Shown here piece by piece: positions 1 through 11,252 of a stretch of 64,000 nt of DNA. The translations under genes and the position numbers were made by a program. The notes beneath the pieces were generated by a model. It had not been told where the DNA came from, ran no database searches, and saw only the letters and a list, made by a program, of their open reading frames with translations. The first letter of the stretch is position 1; each line of letters begins with the position of its first letter. The stretch comes from Phytophthora colocasiae (lineage: Eukaryota > Oomycota > Peronosporomycetes > Peronosporales > Peronosporaceae): positions 372,001-436,000 of the forward strand of contig JAGKQI010000102.1 in assembly GCA_018806915.1 (NCBI GenBank). Reading direction: 5' to 3'.

Positions 1-93
1 TGGTGAGTAGTGGGGCGAACTGGAACAGTGAGCACCACGGGTTTCAACCAAAGACATACAAACCGCCCGCAAAAGCGGGCGGCACTCGGCTAG
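1..93 (+). mobile_element. 3' tail of an upstream Helitron
   Basis: The first 93 bases end in the classic Helitron 3' signature: an 8-bp GC stem (63-70 with 75-82, loop AAAA), seven spacer bases, then CTAG at 90-93. The next base starts another Helitron. The body of this upstream copy lies outside the window, so its coding content is unknown. The stem sequence differs from that of the two following Helitrons, so it belongs to a related but different copy or subfamily. Confidence 0.75.
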
Positions 94-307
94 TCTACCG
101 CCCAGTAACTTTGTTCGCTGTCTGTCACTCCGTCACGCCCCTCTCCACCGGCCTGAGCCTCTCGAGTGGCATCTTTTTTGGCGCGCATTTCTATACCTTT
201 TTCGCCCATCCAAGCAACTGCACCTACTCTATTGACTGGAACCTTCTTTCCAGAAATTACAAAAGTAGTATTGTCCGCATAATTATTCGGACTTATCTGG
301 AACGTTC

Positions 308-341
308 TCGAACTTAATCGGATTTTTCGAACCTAATCGGA
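308..341 (+). repeat. Helitron subterminal repeats
   Basis: Two close copies of a 15-bp unit, TCGAACYTAATCGGA, lie at 308-322 and 327-341, separated by a short T run. The same unit recurs in Helitron copy B at 7126-7140, followed by degenerate copies to about 7180. The unit sits about 215-250 bp inside the 5' end in both elements. Iterated subterminal units can be transposase binding sites; that role is inference here. Confidence 0.6.
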
Positions 342-362
342 TTTTTCGATTCACATTTTCGA

Positions 363-1359
363 TCATTTCAACATCGGCGCCGTCGACGGCACTAGGAGCG
401 CGAACGGCGCGGGCTCTAGAGCAGCGAGGAGGAAGCGAGCGCCGCAGAGACGGTAGGTAGGTGTAGCCACATAGAATATTAAAGTATTAATAAAGTCTTT
501 ACGGCTTCGGGAGTTCCGCCTGTTGGGAGAACTGGTACCTTCTGGGGCAACCAAGACTTACTGTGCGCGTTAGAGAGGGAAACCGGAGCCGTGCATTGCG
601 TGAGATATCCACCACTGCACGGAGGGATGGGCATCCTAAGACGGCCATACTGATGAGGCCTAGCCAGCCCCCCAGAGGAGCCCATCTCCTGCCCAGAGTT
701 GCCAGGACGACCCTCTCGAAGCAAACGTTACACAGTAGAGTCACAGTTTCGTTCCTCTCTGGCAAAACGTGTCGTTTCTGAGGCGGGGGATTTCTACCAC
801 GAGGCACAATTCCAGGACACGAGGGCGATAAGGAGGTTGCAGCTGGACCCCGTTGCACGTACTAAGGTTTAGTCCTGTCGCACCTTTGCTCTCCGGAGCC
901 GCGACTCTGAGGCGCCCATGTTTGCCCGCCAGCAGCATGGGAAGTCTCATACCCCGCCGAGGCGCTGAGGCAGATCCATGTGGCGAGAAGAGCCGGCTTA
1001 GCCGGGCCGCCTGCCTTATCCTCGGAGAGTGGTCGTGTATGGGACCGGCACGTTGGTTTTGGGGGTGACCCCAGTCCCGTGCTTCCGAGTCCGCGACATG
1101 GCGCGTGCGGACAGCCACGTGGCATGGTCGCGGACCTGCCGAGTCATTGGGGACAGTGACTTGAGGGCTTATGGCTTACCTTTTGCTTAGCGGTGAATGG
1201 AGACCTTCTACTTCGGGAAAAAGGAAATCTTTTTGCTGCGGCATCTGGAACCGCTTACCGCACGTTTTTTCAAGCACAACAAGAAGCGCGAAGAAGTAGA
1301 CAATGAAGAAAGTAAGAGTCTAGACTAACGTAGGTTTGTGTTAAGTGTTTGTAGGAACA
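363..1359. other. Non-coding 5' region of Helitron copy A
   Basis: About 1 kb of GC-rich sequence lies between the subterminal repeats and the first Rep codons. The open frames on either strand are short and overlap one another, and none resembles a known family. A perfect 12-bp palindrome GCCGTCGACGGC lies near 378-389. No RNA gene was recognised. The whole stretch is missing from copy B. It may be leader sequence or captured host DNA, and nothing in it decides between these. Confidence 0.5.
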
Positions 1360-2277
1360 ATGGCGAGAAAGCGAAAGTATGGAAGTGAAGAAGAAATCAA
1401 AGAAGCCTATCGTGCGCCAGAAGGTCACGAAGAGCCTGCTGCAAAGCGACGACGGATGAAGAACCTCAGTGCAGCATTGATCCGGTTTAGAAAGCAACAG
1501 TCTGAGACGGGAGAACAGGAGAATGCAGACTCCATTCCGGCCGTTGTCAGCGCGTTGCAGGCTGTTGATATCGGGTCGGAACAAAATGCGACGGTGGCAA
1601 GTGCTTCAACCGCTGTCGCAGAACCTCCAGAACCTGTCAACACTGGGTTTGCAGTAGGTATGGAACCTGCAACAAATAATCAACAAGAGCCACGACGTAG
1701 TCCAACAGCCAGGCGTTCACGAGCCAATATGACGCCGTCTCAATTAGCTCGCGTTCGTGCGGCAGATGCGGAGAGGAAACGTCGGGCCAGGGCGAACCGA
1801 TCGGAGTCCCAAATAGATCGAGATCGGCGACGAGATGCCGAACGTGCGAGAGCTCGGCGAGCGCTAATGAATCCTGGTGAATTGGGAGAATTACGCGAAT
1901 CGAACCGCGTTTCCCAGAGCAACCAAAGGAACGATCTTGCGAGCGAGCAACAAGAACAGCGACGAGATGAAGACGCCTCCGCTCGACGAGCGACAAGAGC
2001 GACTATGACGGAGGAAGATCTTGATGAAAGAAGAGCGGGAGAACGATTTCGACGCCGGTCTCGAAAGTACCAAAAAGGCCTTGCCTACTACGAAGATTTC
2101 GATCCCGCTATCATTCCTGGCGGTCGCCATTATTTCACCCGGTACACGGACGATACCCTGGAGCACGAACGAGTGTGTCAGCACTGCGGCGCTTGGAAAT
2201 TTCCGGATGAAAGCGAAGGAAGTTGTTGTCGGGTAACAGGATTGGTGGATGTTCCTCCCTCGCGAAGCTCCGGCTGA
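1360..2277 (+). pseudogene. Helitron RepHel, N-terminal part
   Basis: An open frame of about 305 codons starts at ATG 1360 (MARKRKYG). It is rich in Lys/Arg with basic stretches such as KRRRMK that could act as nuclear signals. Repeated short Arg/Ala/Glu-rich segments of the type seen at the N-terminus of oomycete Helitron proteins run through the middle. Near its end it has a Cys cluster (CQHCG, then CCR) typical of the region just before the Rep domain. The frame then runs out and the family sequence continues one frame over from about 2249, so a frameshift lies near 2240-2280. Confidence 0.75.
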
Positions 2278-4845
2278 ACTTAACAGACTGTTTGGCAACC
2301 CGAGATTTAAGCAGTCGATCCGCGCATACAACAACGTCTTCGCGTTCACATCAATGGGATCCTCACGTACCCGCTCTCTCAACGTTGATGAAAGGGTAAC
2401 TCGAAGTGGTGTATACAACTTCCGCGTACAGGGATCTGTTTGCCATCGCATGGGGGCATTGCTACCACCACCGAACCGGCGACCGATGTTTGCGCAAGTA
2501 TACATTAATGATCCGGATATGGAAGCACGCGTAGCAAGCCGTATGGGGATGACAGATGGACTTGACCCGACCATACTGGGAACAATCGATCAGGTGATGA
2601 CTGCCCACAACGGGTACACACAACAGCTTCTAAACGCTCGCAGACTGCTGATTGATCGTGCTGGACCGGCGTACCAAGCAGCCGTGGAGCAGTTTGCACG
2701 GCAATTAGCTGCTGGTGAAGCAAGACCTGGTGATAACCCTGCACTGCGTCTCAATGAGTTTCTCCCTCACGATGAGGACCTCCGGCTTCGATTGCATGTG
2801 GCGCGGAACACAAATCCGGGTACCCACAATGTACCCACTGCCTCCGAAGTGGCAGCTATCATTATTGATCGAGCTGCGGCCGAGCACAGAGATATCATTT
2901 TGAACACCCGTCAGGGAGGCTTCAAACGAATTTATGAAACGAGCGAGAGCTACGATCCACTTCAATACCCTCTCCTGTTTCCGTACGGAGAGTCTAGGAT
3001 GACATATGATCTTCTCCTTATGTGGGCGACCCCTTGGACAACAGAAACGGTAATCCACGGACGATGTCACCCCTGAGAGTACGAATCGTATGTTCTTTCA
3101 TGACCGCACTGGGTGACCAATTCTCTCATTCTCCGAGGAGGTCGCCTGACCCAGCAGTATTGTGTGGACCAATGGGCCAAGTGGTGAACAAGAACGCCTG
3201 GTGGCTCATAGAAAAGAACCAACTTCAGTACAGATTGGAAACACTGCAAGGTCTTTTCACCGATGCCCTGCGGAAAACGAATCTGTCGATGTACACAGAG
3301 TGGCTGCAAATGAGGAAGCTTTGGCACAAACGTAGGTCAACGGCTACAACACGATGCAGTCACGGGACACAGGGGTAGATCCAGCTGAACCTGAAAGCAG
3401 AAAACATCGGCCGTAAGGTTATGCATATACTCCAACCTTTACGGGAGTGGCCGCGCTACATGTACCAGCGTTTCCTGGATGCAATGGCTATAGTTCGAGA
3501 GACGGTGCACCCAATCTGTTCATCACCATGACGTGGTAACCCGGAACTGGTCTGAAATCAAGGAAAATCTTAGACGTGGAGAGAAAGGCATCTGATCGAC
3601 CGGACATTGTTGCGCGTGTGTTCATGCAGAAGCTGAAGGCCCTCAACAGGGACCTCGACGAAGGCCTGCTGGGTATTGTAGCTGCTCAAGTTCACGTGGT
3701 GGAATACCAAAAACGTGGACTACCACACGCCCATATCCTGTAAGTTGATTATGCGACCGGAAGACAAACCCACGACGGCGGAGGATGTCGACCGGTTGAC
3801 GTCAGCCGAGCTTACCAGACAAGGAGACACACCCGAGCTCCCTACCGAAACCGTCATTTCAAATATGTTGCACGGTCCCTGTGGGCAACAAAATCCCAAC
3901 TGTCCCTCGCATGAAGAACGGCAAATGCTCCAAGAAATTCCCGTAAACAGTTCGCAGAAGAAACGATAATGGCTGAGGATAAGTATCCCATGCCGTACAA
4001 GAGACGTCGTCGACCTGAAGCGATTCTGAGGCACAAGGCGAAGGTGTGGATAACGCAAAGATCAACCAGTGGGTCGTACCTTACAACCCATTCCTATCGC
4101 AGAAATAAGGACTGTCACATCAACGTGGGAAGTATGCGCTACAAACAAGGCGGTGAAGTACATCTACAAAGTATGTCTACAAGGGTTCGGATATGACGAT
4201 GATCACTATTGAAGGAGAGGGAAATTCAGGCGAACGAGATTCTTCAGTACTTACTGGGTCGTTATATTTCTCCGGTAGAGGCTTGCATGCGACTGTTCGG
4301 ATTTCCCACACAAGCTATCTTCAATCACATGCCGTTGTGACTCTTCCTATCCACCTGGAAGGAATGAGTATGGTCACGTATCGAGATCATGCAACGACTC
4401 CACAGCTTCAGAATTTGGTCCGCCGAGGAGATCGAACAGAAATTAACAGCGTTTTTCAACCTGTGCATGCAAGACCCAGAAGGAACCGCTGATTTGTTGT
4501 ACAAGGATGCCGGTGAAGTACAGGTGGGATGACCGTTTGAAGTATTGGTACCGTACAGAAGATACGTAGCTTCGCTGGGTAGATTAGTGCACGATCTCGC
4601 CACAAGACCCAGAGCGGTTTTACCTTCGACTTCTACTGTGCCATCGGCGATCACCCCAATCATTCGAAGATATTCGCACAGTGAATGGAGTGGTTTATGA
4701 TACTCTTTCACGACGCAGCACTGGCTGCTGGGTACGGAGAATGATCAAGAGTGGAAGAATCGCTTAGCGGAGGCAGTTTCGTATTAGATGCCATCCGCTT
4801 TGCGACAACTATTGGGAATCATTTTGGTTTACTCGCTACCCGACC
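2249..4845 (+). pseudogene. Helitron RepHel, HUH Rep endonuclease region (decayed)
   Basis: The first part (2249-3076) is open and matches the Helitron helicase-like N-terminal domain (IRAYNNVFAFTS; LQYPLLFPYGE). After 3076 the frame breaks repeatedly, but diagnostic pieces remain: KNQLQYRL near 3220, the HUH motif LPHAHIL at 3720-3740 (His codons 3726-3728 and 3732-3734), and the tyrosine block VKYIYK near 4150. In an active Helitron this domain nicks DNA and forms the phosphotyrosine link. The frame changes and stops mean this copy cannot make a working Rep. Introns cannot explain breaks inside conserved motifs, such as the stop directly after HAHIL. Confidence 0.75.
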
Positions 4846-6754
4846 ATGCCGCTGCTCTGTGGGATCGGTTTAGAAGGATTTTGTCAGAAAGACTTTTTCA
4901 GATCCATCCAGGGAAGAGACGCACAAAACAACATTGACCGTGACGAGGAAGTCAGCTTGCGCATGGCAGAGTACAAGTGCCTGATGTGGCTGGCGGACTA
5001 TTTGATTTCGAACGGGAAAACGCTGCGTATGTATGGACTTCCTGGTCTCGAAACGTACAGCGACGTTTCTGATGAAGTCTCACGCCAGTCTGCTGATCCT
5101 ATGGATATCGTCGCACGGGAGGTAGCCGCGTACGAACCGGACGACCTTGAGAGAACTGCGACGCTTGCGGATCAGATGAACCAGAACCAGAAAGACATTT
5201 TTGACCAAGTCATCGAAGCTGTAAACCGCCCAGTCGGTGGACAGAAGCTGTTTTTTTTTTGTGGACGGGCCGGGTGGAACTGGTAAATCGTTCTTGCTGG
5301 AGCAGATACTTGCTCATGTCCGTCTTCAGAGAAAAGTGGCGATAGCAGTGGCTTCCAGTGGAATCGCAGCGACGTTGTTGACAGGAGGACACACGGCACA
5401 TTCTACATTTCGGATTCCGCTTAAACTGTCCGAGTTTTCGACATGTAGTCTGTCTTGGCAGAGCCAGAAGGCAGAACTGATCCGCAAGGCAAGTTTAATC
5501 ATCTGGGATGAAGCTCCTATGATGAATCGAGCGTGCTTCGAAGCGGTGGATCGGTCGTTCCGGGATATTATGAAGAACGAGTTGGAGCCATTCGGAGGCA
5601 AGGTCATGGTTTTCAGTGGAGACCATCGACAGATCCTGCCTGTGTTGAAGGATGCTACTCGAGCAGAAACGCTGGATGCTTGCTTCAAGTCTTCTTCACT
5701 GTGGACCGATCTACGACAAGTGCGTCTGACGGAGAATATGCGTGTTCAGACGGCTCCGGACCCAGCAAGCGCCGCTGAATTGGCAGAGTTTTCCGACTTC
5801 TTGCTTCAGATCGGGGAGGGTCGATATCCAGTCAACTCCGATATCAGTGAGAACGACATATGTCTTCCACCCGACATGTGCATCATACCAGGCACACGAG
5901 GGGATGATCGATGAGATGACGAAGAAAACAAAGATAACGAAGACATGGAAGCACCTCCAAACTTCAATCTTCTACCGCCAGCGGAATCATGTGCTGATGG
6001 AGATGTTGATGATCCGGATGAGAACAGGCGAAAGCGCAACGTCAATGCGCTTATTGATGCAGTGTATCCTGGTGTTGGTGACGACAATCTTCCGGATGAC
6101 TACTTCGTTGAACGAGCCATTTTGGCACCAACGAACGCAAGTGTGAGGAAAATCAACGACATGGTCTCGGAACGTCTATCAGGAGAAACAAAAGAGTACC
6201 TCTCTGTTGACAGTCTCGAAGGTGTTGCGGATCCAAACATGTTTGAGACAGAGTTCTTGAACTCTCTGAATTTCTCCGGTATCCCGCCACACCGGATTGT
6301 ATTGAAAGTTGGAACTCCGATCATTATGATTCGCAACCTGAACAGCGACGCAGGATTGTGTAACGGAACACGACTTCGAGTGGTGTCACTGCGTGAGCGA
6401 AGCATTGAAGCTACGATTATGTCTGGGCCGTTCAAGGGCAAGCGAGTATTCATTCCGCGCATCATCTTCTACAATGAAGACGACGACAAGGAATTCCCGT
6501 TCAAGCTTCGGCGAAAACAGTTTCCTGTGGTTCCGGCATTCGCGATGACGATCAACAAGGCCCAAGGACAGTCTATCCACCACGTGGGGATCTACCTCGA
6601 GTCCCCTGTGTTCGCGCATGGACAGCTGTATGTCGCGTTGTCGAGGGTGACTTCACGGAAGGCGATCAAGATAGCCGTGGACCCGGAAGCGATCGACGAA
6701 GACGGGAACGTACACACCAAGAACATTGTCTATCGGGAGATCTTCGAGTTCTAA
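4846..6754 (+). pseudogene. Helitron RepHel, PIF1-like helicase domain (frameshifted)
   Basis: This is the C-terminal SF1B helicase of Helitrons, which unwinds DNA during rolling-circle transposition. The Walker A motif GPGGTGKS lies just after a run of ten T (5251-5260). Walker B is IIWDEAPM and motif III is FSGDHRQILP. The late motifs are INKAQGQS and YVALSR. The ten-T run puts 4846-5286 and 5237-5914 in different frames; a multiple of three would join them. A second break lies between 5914 and 5945. The rest to the stop at 6752-6754 is open and very similar to copy B. Confidence 0.85.
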
Positions 6755-6885
6755 ATGCATTATTTCATATTTCTTTTGAATAAAATCTCTTACTTTCATG
6801 TGTAAAATCCTTGACTCATGTAATATTTTGGACTTCGCTGGTCTTTTTGAACCTTACCCAAACTACTGGGACCAATCATGCCCAC

Positions 6886-6916
6886 GCGCCCGCGTAGCGG
6901 GCGCCCAGAGCGCTAG
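6886..6916 (+). repeat. Helitron copy A 3' terminal hairpin and CTAG
   Basis: A perfect stem GCGCCCGC/GCGGGCGC (6886-6893 and 6897-6904) with loop GTA is followed by eight bases and CTAG (6913-6916). This is the standard Helitron replication stop signal. It repeats with one base change at 9139-9169. Confidence 0.9.
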
Positions 6917-7184
6917 TTTCCCGCCACCTAAAATCATAACCTGTCTGTCACTCCGTCACGCCCCTCTCCACCGGCCTGAGCCTCTCGAGTGGCATTTTTT
7001 TTGCCGCACGTCTGTATACATTTTGCTCCCATCCAACCAACTGCACCTACCTTATTGACTGGAACCTTCTTTCCAGAAATTACAAAACTAGCACTGTCCA
7101 CGTAATTATTCGTACTTATCTGGATTCGAACCTAATCGGATTTTCGAACCTAATAGAACGAACTTAATCGAATCGAACCTAACA

Positions 7185-9005
7185 AACCGTGACGAGGAAG
7201 TCTGGCGCATAGCGGAGTATAAGTGCCTGACGTGGCCGGCGGAGTATCTGATTTCGAACGCAAAAACGCTACATACGTATGGACTTCCTGGTCTCGAAAC
7301 GTACAGCGACGTTTCTGATGAAGTCGCACGCCAGTCTGCGGATCCTATGGATATCGTCGCATTGCGTGAGGTTGCGGCGTACGAACCGGACGACCTTGAG
7401 AGAACTGCGACGCTTGCGGATCAGATGAACCAGAACCAGAAATACATTTTTGACCAAGTCATCGGAGCTGTACACCACCCAGTCGGTGGACAGAAGCTGT
7501 TTTTTTTTTTTTTGTGGACGGGCCGGGTGGAACTGGTAAATCGTTCTTGCTGGAGCAGATACTTGCTCATGTCCGTCTTCAGAGAAAGGTGGCGATAGCA
7601 GTGGCTTCCAGTGGAATCGCAGCGACGTTGTTGACAGGAGGACACAGCACATTCTACATTTCGGATCCCGCTTAAACTGTCCGAGTGTTCAACATGTAGT
7701 CTGTCTTGGCAGAGCCAGAAGGCAGAACTGATCCGCAAGGCAAGTTTAATCATCTGGGACGAAGCTCCTATGATGAATCGAGCGTGCTTCGAAGCTGTGG
7801 ATCGGTCGTTCCGGGATATTATGAAGAACGAGTTGGAGCCATTCGGAGGCAAGGTCATGGTTTTCAGTGGAGACCATCGACAGATCCTGCCTGTGTTGAA
7901 GGATGCTACTCGGGCAGAAACGCTGGATGCTTGCTTCAAGTCTTCCGCACTGTGAAGCCATTTACGGCAAGTGCGTCTGACGGAGAATATGCGTGTTCAG
8001 ACGGCTCCGGACCCAGCAAGCGCCGCTGAATTGGCAGAGTTTTCCGACTTCTTGCTTCAGATCGGGGAGGGTCGATATCCAGTCAACTCCGATATCAGTG
8101 AGAACGACATATGTCTTCCACCCGACATGTGCATTATACCAGACACACGAGGGGATGATCGATGAGATGACGAAGAAAACAAAGATAACGAAGACATGGA
8201 AGCACCTCCAAACTTCAATCTTCTACCGCCAGCGGAATCATGTGCTGATGGAGATGTTGATGATCCGGATGAGAACAGGCGGAAGCGCAACGTCAATGCG
8301 CTTATTGATGCAGTGTATCCTGGTGTTGGTGACGGTAATCTTCCGGATGACTACTTCGTTGAACGAGCCATTTTGGCACCTACGAACGCGAGTGTGAGGC
8401 GAATTAACGACATGGTCTCGGAACGTCTATCAGGAGAAACAAAAGAGTACCTCTCTGTTGACAGTCTCGAAGGTGTTGCGGATCCAAACATGTTTGAGAC
8501 AGAGTTCTTGAACTCTCTGAATTTCTCCGGTATCCCGCCACACCGGATTGTATTGAAAGTTGGAACTCCGATCATTATGATTCGCAACCTGAACAGCGAC
8601 GCAGGATTGTGTAACGGAACACGACTTCGAGTGGTGTCACTGCGTGAGCGAAGCATTGAAGCTACGATTATGTCTGGGCCGTTCAAGGGCAAGCGAGTAT
8701 TCATTCCGCGCATCATCTTCTACAATGAAGACGACGACAAGGAATTCCCGTTCAAGCTTCGGCGAAAACAGTTTCCTGTGGTTCCGGCATTCGCGATGAC
8801 GATCAACAAGGCCCAAGGACAGTCTATCCACCACGTGGGGATCTACCTCGAGTCCCCTGTGTTCGCGCATGGACAGCTGTATGTCGCGTTGTCGAGGGTG
8901 ACTTCACGGAAGGCGATCAAGATAGCCGTGGACCCGGAAGCGATCGACGAAGACGGGAACGTACACACCAAGAACATTGTCTATCGGGAGATCTTCGAGT
9001 TCTAA
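7185..9005 (+). pseudogene. Truncated Helitron PIF1-like helicase, copy B
   Basis: Near-duplicate of 4937-6754. It lacks the Rep domain and has no natural start. The poly-T run before Walker A is longer here (14 T, 7500-7513) and still out of frame. Further damage includes a small deletion near 7646 in the segment encoding HTAHSTFRIP and a stop at about 7953. The last 270 codons (8196-9005) are open and nearly identical to copy A, including INKAQGQS and YVALSR. The high similarity over about 1.8 kb implies a recent common origin. Confidence 0.85.
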
Positions 9006-9138
9006 GTGTATCATTTCATATTTTGTTTTGAATAAAATCTCTTACTTTCATGTGTGAAATCCCTGAATCATGTAATATTTTCAATTTTCACTGGTCTTTA
9101 TGAACCTTACCCAAACTACTGGGACCAACTATGCCCAC

Positions 9139-9169
9139 GCGCCCGCGTAGCGGGCGCCCAGAGCACTAG
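9139..9169 (+). repeat. Helitron copy B 3' terminal hairpin and CTAG
   Basis: Same 8-bp stem and GTA loop as copy A (9139-9146 with 9150-9157), then CTAG at 9166-9169 followed by T. The sequence after it no longer matches any Helitron in the window, so the tandem array ends here. Confidence 0.9.
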
Positions 9170-9420
9170 TTTCGGTGACACTAATGCAATACCGTTGACG
9201 GCCGTCCACAACAATTTGCTATTGGGATATGCACGTTGCCGATAGCACACGAAGCCATGCGTACGTCGTACAATGGAACATGGGAAGGGTTCTCTACTCT
9301 TCTCCGGCCTTGTACTGTAAGCGAACCTATCGCAACACCCGCATCTTTCAGGTGGGTTGATTTTAACTCTCGAGTGAGCAAAGGTCTTCTCACATCTGGA
9401 TTAGCCGAGTCCCAACAAGC
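9170..9420. other. Spacer between Helitron array and Fanzor gene
   Basis: About 250 bp with no recognisable gene or repeat. It holds whatever 5' region the Fanzor gene has. No inverted repeat matching the downstream elements was seen. Confidence 0.4.
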
Positions 9421-11250
9421 ATGGCTTCAGTGCGGCCGTGTCCACGGCCGCGCGAGGACTTCGTACACTCCAGCGAGTGGTTCCAGCGAGCCATCGCTGA
9501 CGACCTCGGGATGCCTGAAGTCACTGAGGGCGAGGGCAGGAGACGGCGGAAACGGAGACACCGTCGGGTACACCCGAAGAAGCTCAAGCGGCGCAAACGA
9601 CAAAAGAGAATTCTTTATCTAAAGCGACCGCCGAATTTCGTCCGTGACCGCGTTCAGGATCACTTGCGTGTGGTGGAGTCACTGCTTACTTCCTGGTTCG
9701 ACATCGGGACTTTCGCTAACGACGACATTCACGGAGCCAGGAGAAAGAACAACATGCCGCCTCCTGCTGACACCGTCGAACCAGATGAAGAAATGGTCGA
9801 TGACGAAAATGAAGAAGACAGTACGCCCGTGAAAAGCATGCTCAAGCTGCGGTTGTTCCCGAACTCGATCCAGAAGCAGAAGCTGGACGAAATGATTACT
9901 TCAAATCGTGCGATCTATAACAAGATGGTCGCGTGCTCCAAAGCTGATAGGTTCGGGGTCACAACAGGAAAGAGAATGTTTTTGACAGCCTTGTGCACAA
10001 AGTACCGGCCGATAGCTGTCTTGATGAGCATGTCCAAGTACTACAAGAACAACAAGAAAGCTCTTGCGAAACATCGCCAGGTCCACGACGAGGTACGCGA
10101 CTCGGTGTACCGTAATTTTAAGAAAGCAGTGAAGTCGTCGCGAGCGTTGTTCTTTGCGATGAAGGCAAAGGGCGAGGAAACAAAGTACCCGGACGTGAAG
10201 TTCAAGAGTAAGTTCGCTCCGTCCAACACGATCGAAATCAGAAGTCGGCATGTTAGGACAATTGATCGGGAAGGAAAGCTGCTTGTGCGATTCCACAAAA
10301 CGTTCTTCGGGTTTAAGAAGAACGAGGGCATCATGTTGCATGAGACGCCCCCTCCCTTCCCCCCGAGTTGACGACGTCCATTCGGGTGCAGCGCCTTCAA
10401 GAAGGGGAGTTCTACATGATTGTCCCTAGGTTGCACGAGTTCCCTCAGCCGGAGTGCACAAGATCATGCGCGATTGATCCCGGTGTGCGAAACGTCGTCA
10501 CAGTGTACGATCCGAACGGCCGGACGTTCAGCGTGAAGGACTCGAGCAATGTCTTGAAGAAGATGTTCAAAGCGATGGACAAGTTGAAAGCCAAGCTGCA
10601 TGTGATGGACAACGAATGCGAGGCGAGGCACCCGATGAAAGTTCGAACAAAGGCGAAGAAGGGGTCAAAGAGCTGCGAGACAGCAGAGCATCGATTTCGG
10701 TACCGTATCCACAAATGTATCCGCTATACGCCTCGCAAGGCAACTCGCGTGGTGAACGACATGCATCACAAGCTCTCCAGTTGGCTGGCCTTAAAATATC
10801 AAAATGTCCTCCTGCTGCCGTTCCATCTAAAAGTATGAACTTGAGGTGGCGTCAGACACCACCGCAGATACCCCTGCCACCTTCCAAAAAAGGAAAAATC
10901 AGGAGCCCCATCACGAGAGCAATGCTGGCACAGGCACATTACAAGTTCAAAAGGCTGCTGAAGTACATGCCACTGGCGTGCACCTAATCACTTGCGAGGA
11001 AGAGTGCACCCCGAAAACTTGCTCCAGCTGCGGCGAGATAAAGGAAAACCTTGGCGGGAGCGACGTGTTTCGGTGTTCGTGTTGTCATGCAAGACATGAC
11101 CGCGACGTGAACGCCGCGAAGAACATCTTCCACAAGAATGTGGCATTGCTTCCATTGTGCCCCACGAACTCATTTACCGACGAAGCCTTTGTCGCGGAGA
11201 CCTGTCCACCAGCTTCTGGTAGATGTGACAGGCCCAAGAGCATCTGCTAG
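9421..11250 (+). pseudogene. Fanzor (eukaryotic TnpB-like RNA-guided nuclease), frameshifted
   Basis: Fanzors are eukaryotic relatives of TnpB that cut DNA with a guide RNA. From ATG 9421 the protein has a long basic stretch (RRRRKRRHRR and KRRKRQKR, residues about 40-64) that looks like a nuclear signal, an acidic linker, then TnpB-like sequence (LKLRLFPNSIQKQKL). RuvC-I is AIDPGVRN with Asp codon 10476-10478. RuvC-II is in TCEEECTPKTC (about 10990-11015). The zinc ribbon is CSSCG...CSCC, and RuvC-III is DRDVNAAKNIF (about 11098-11130). All catalytic residues are present. The reading passes through frames 1, 3, 2 and 1. The first break lies in a poly-C stretch near 10350, the second near 10838, the third near 10980. 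It is therefore most likely a recent pseudogene, unless sequencing errors or unseen introns intervene. Confidence 0.85.
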
Positions 11251-11252
11251 CC

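Larger units (their letters stand above)
94..6916 (+). mobile_element. Helitron copy A, near full length, decayed
   Basis: A rolling-circle transposon of about 6.8 kb. It begins directly after the preceding CTAG with TCTACCGCC, which fits the 5'-TC start of Helitrons. It ends with an 8-bp perfect hairpin (6886-6893 with 6897-6904, loop GTA), eight bases, and CTAG at 6913-6916. Between them lie about 1.2 kb of non-coding 5' sequence and a RepHel gene split over several frames. Bases 118-300 are strongly similar to 6941-7100 of the next copy, which confirms the left end. The poly(A)-like AATAAAATC near 6779 follows the helicase stop. The element is probably dead because of frameshifts in Rep and in the poly-T tract of the helicase. 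Confidence 0.85.
6917..9169 (+). mobile_element. Helitron copy B, internally deleted derivative
   Basis: A 2.25-kb Helitron begins with no spacer after the CTAG of copy A (TTTCCCGCC) and ends with its own hairpin and CTAG. Its first 240 bp match 94-330 of copy A, including the subterminal repeats. It then jumps, near 7185, to sequence matching copy A from about 4937 onward. The jump removes about 4.6 kb: the 5' leader, all of Rep and the start of the helicase. Such derivatives would need a partner's transposase to move. Confidence 0.85.

Noticed and set aside
648..700. CTGATGA-like core resembling a hammerhead ribozyme in the Helitron leader
   Set aside because: No GAAA core element and no closing stems follow at the right distance, so the fold is not supported.
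741..1118. Open frames on both strands of the Helitron leader
   Set aside because: They overlap each other, have no domain resemblance, and GC-rich DNA makes such frames common.
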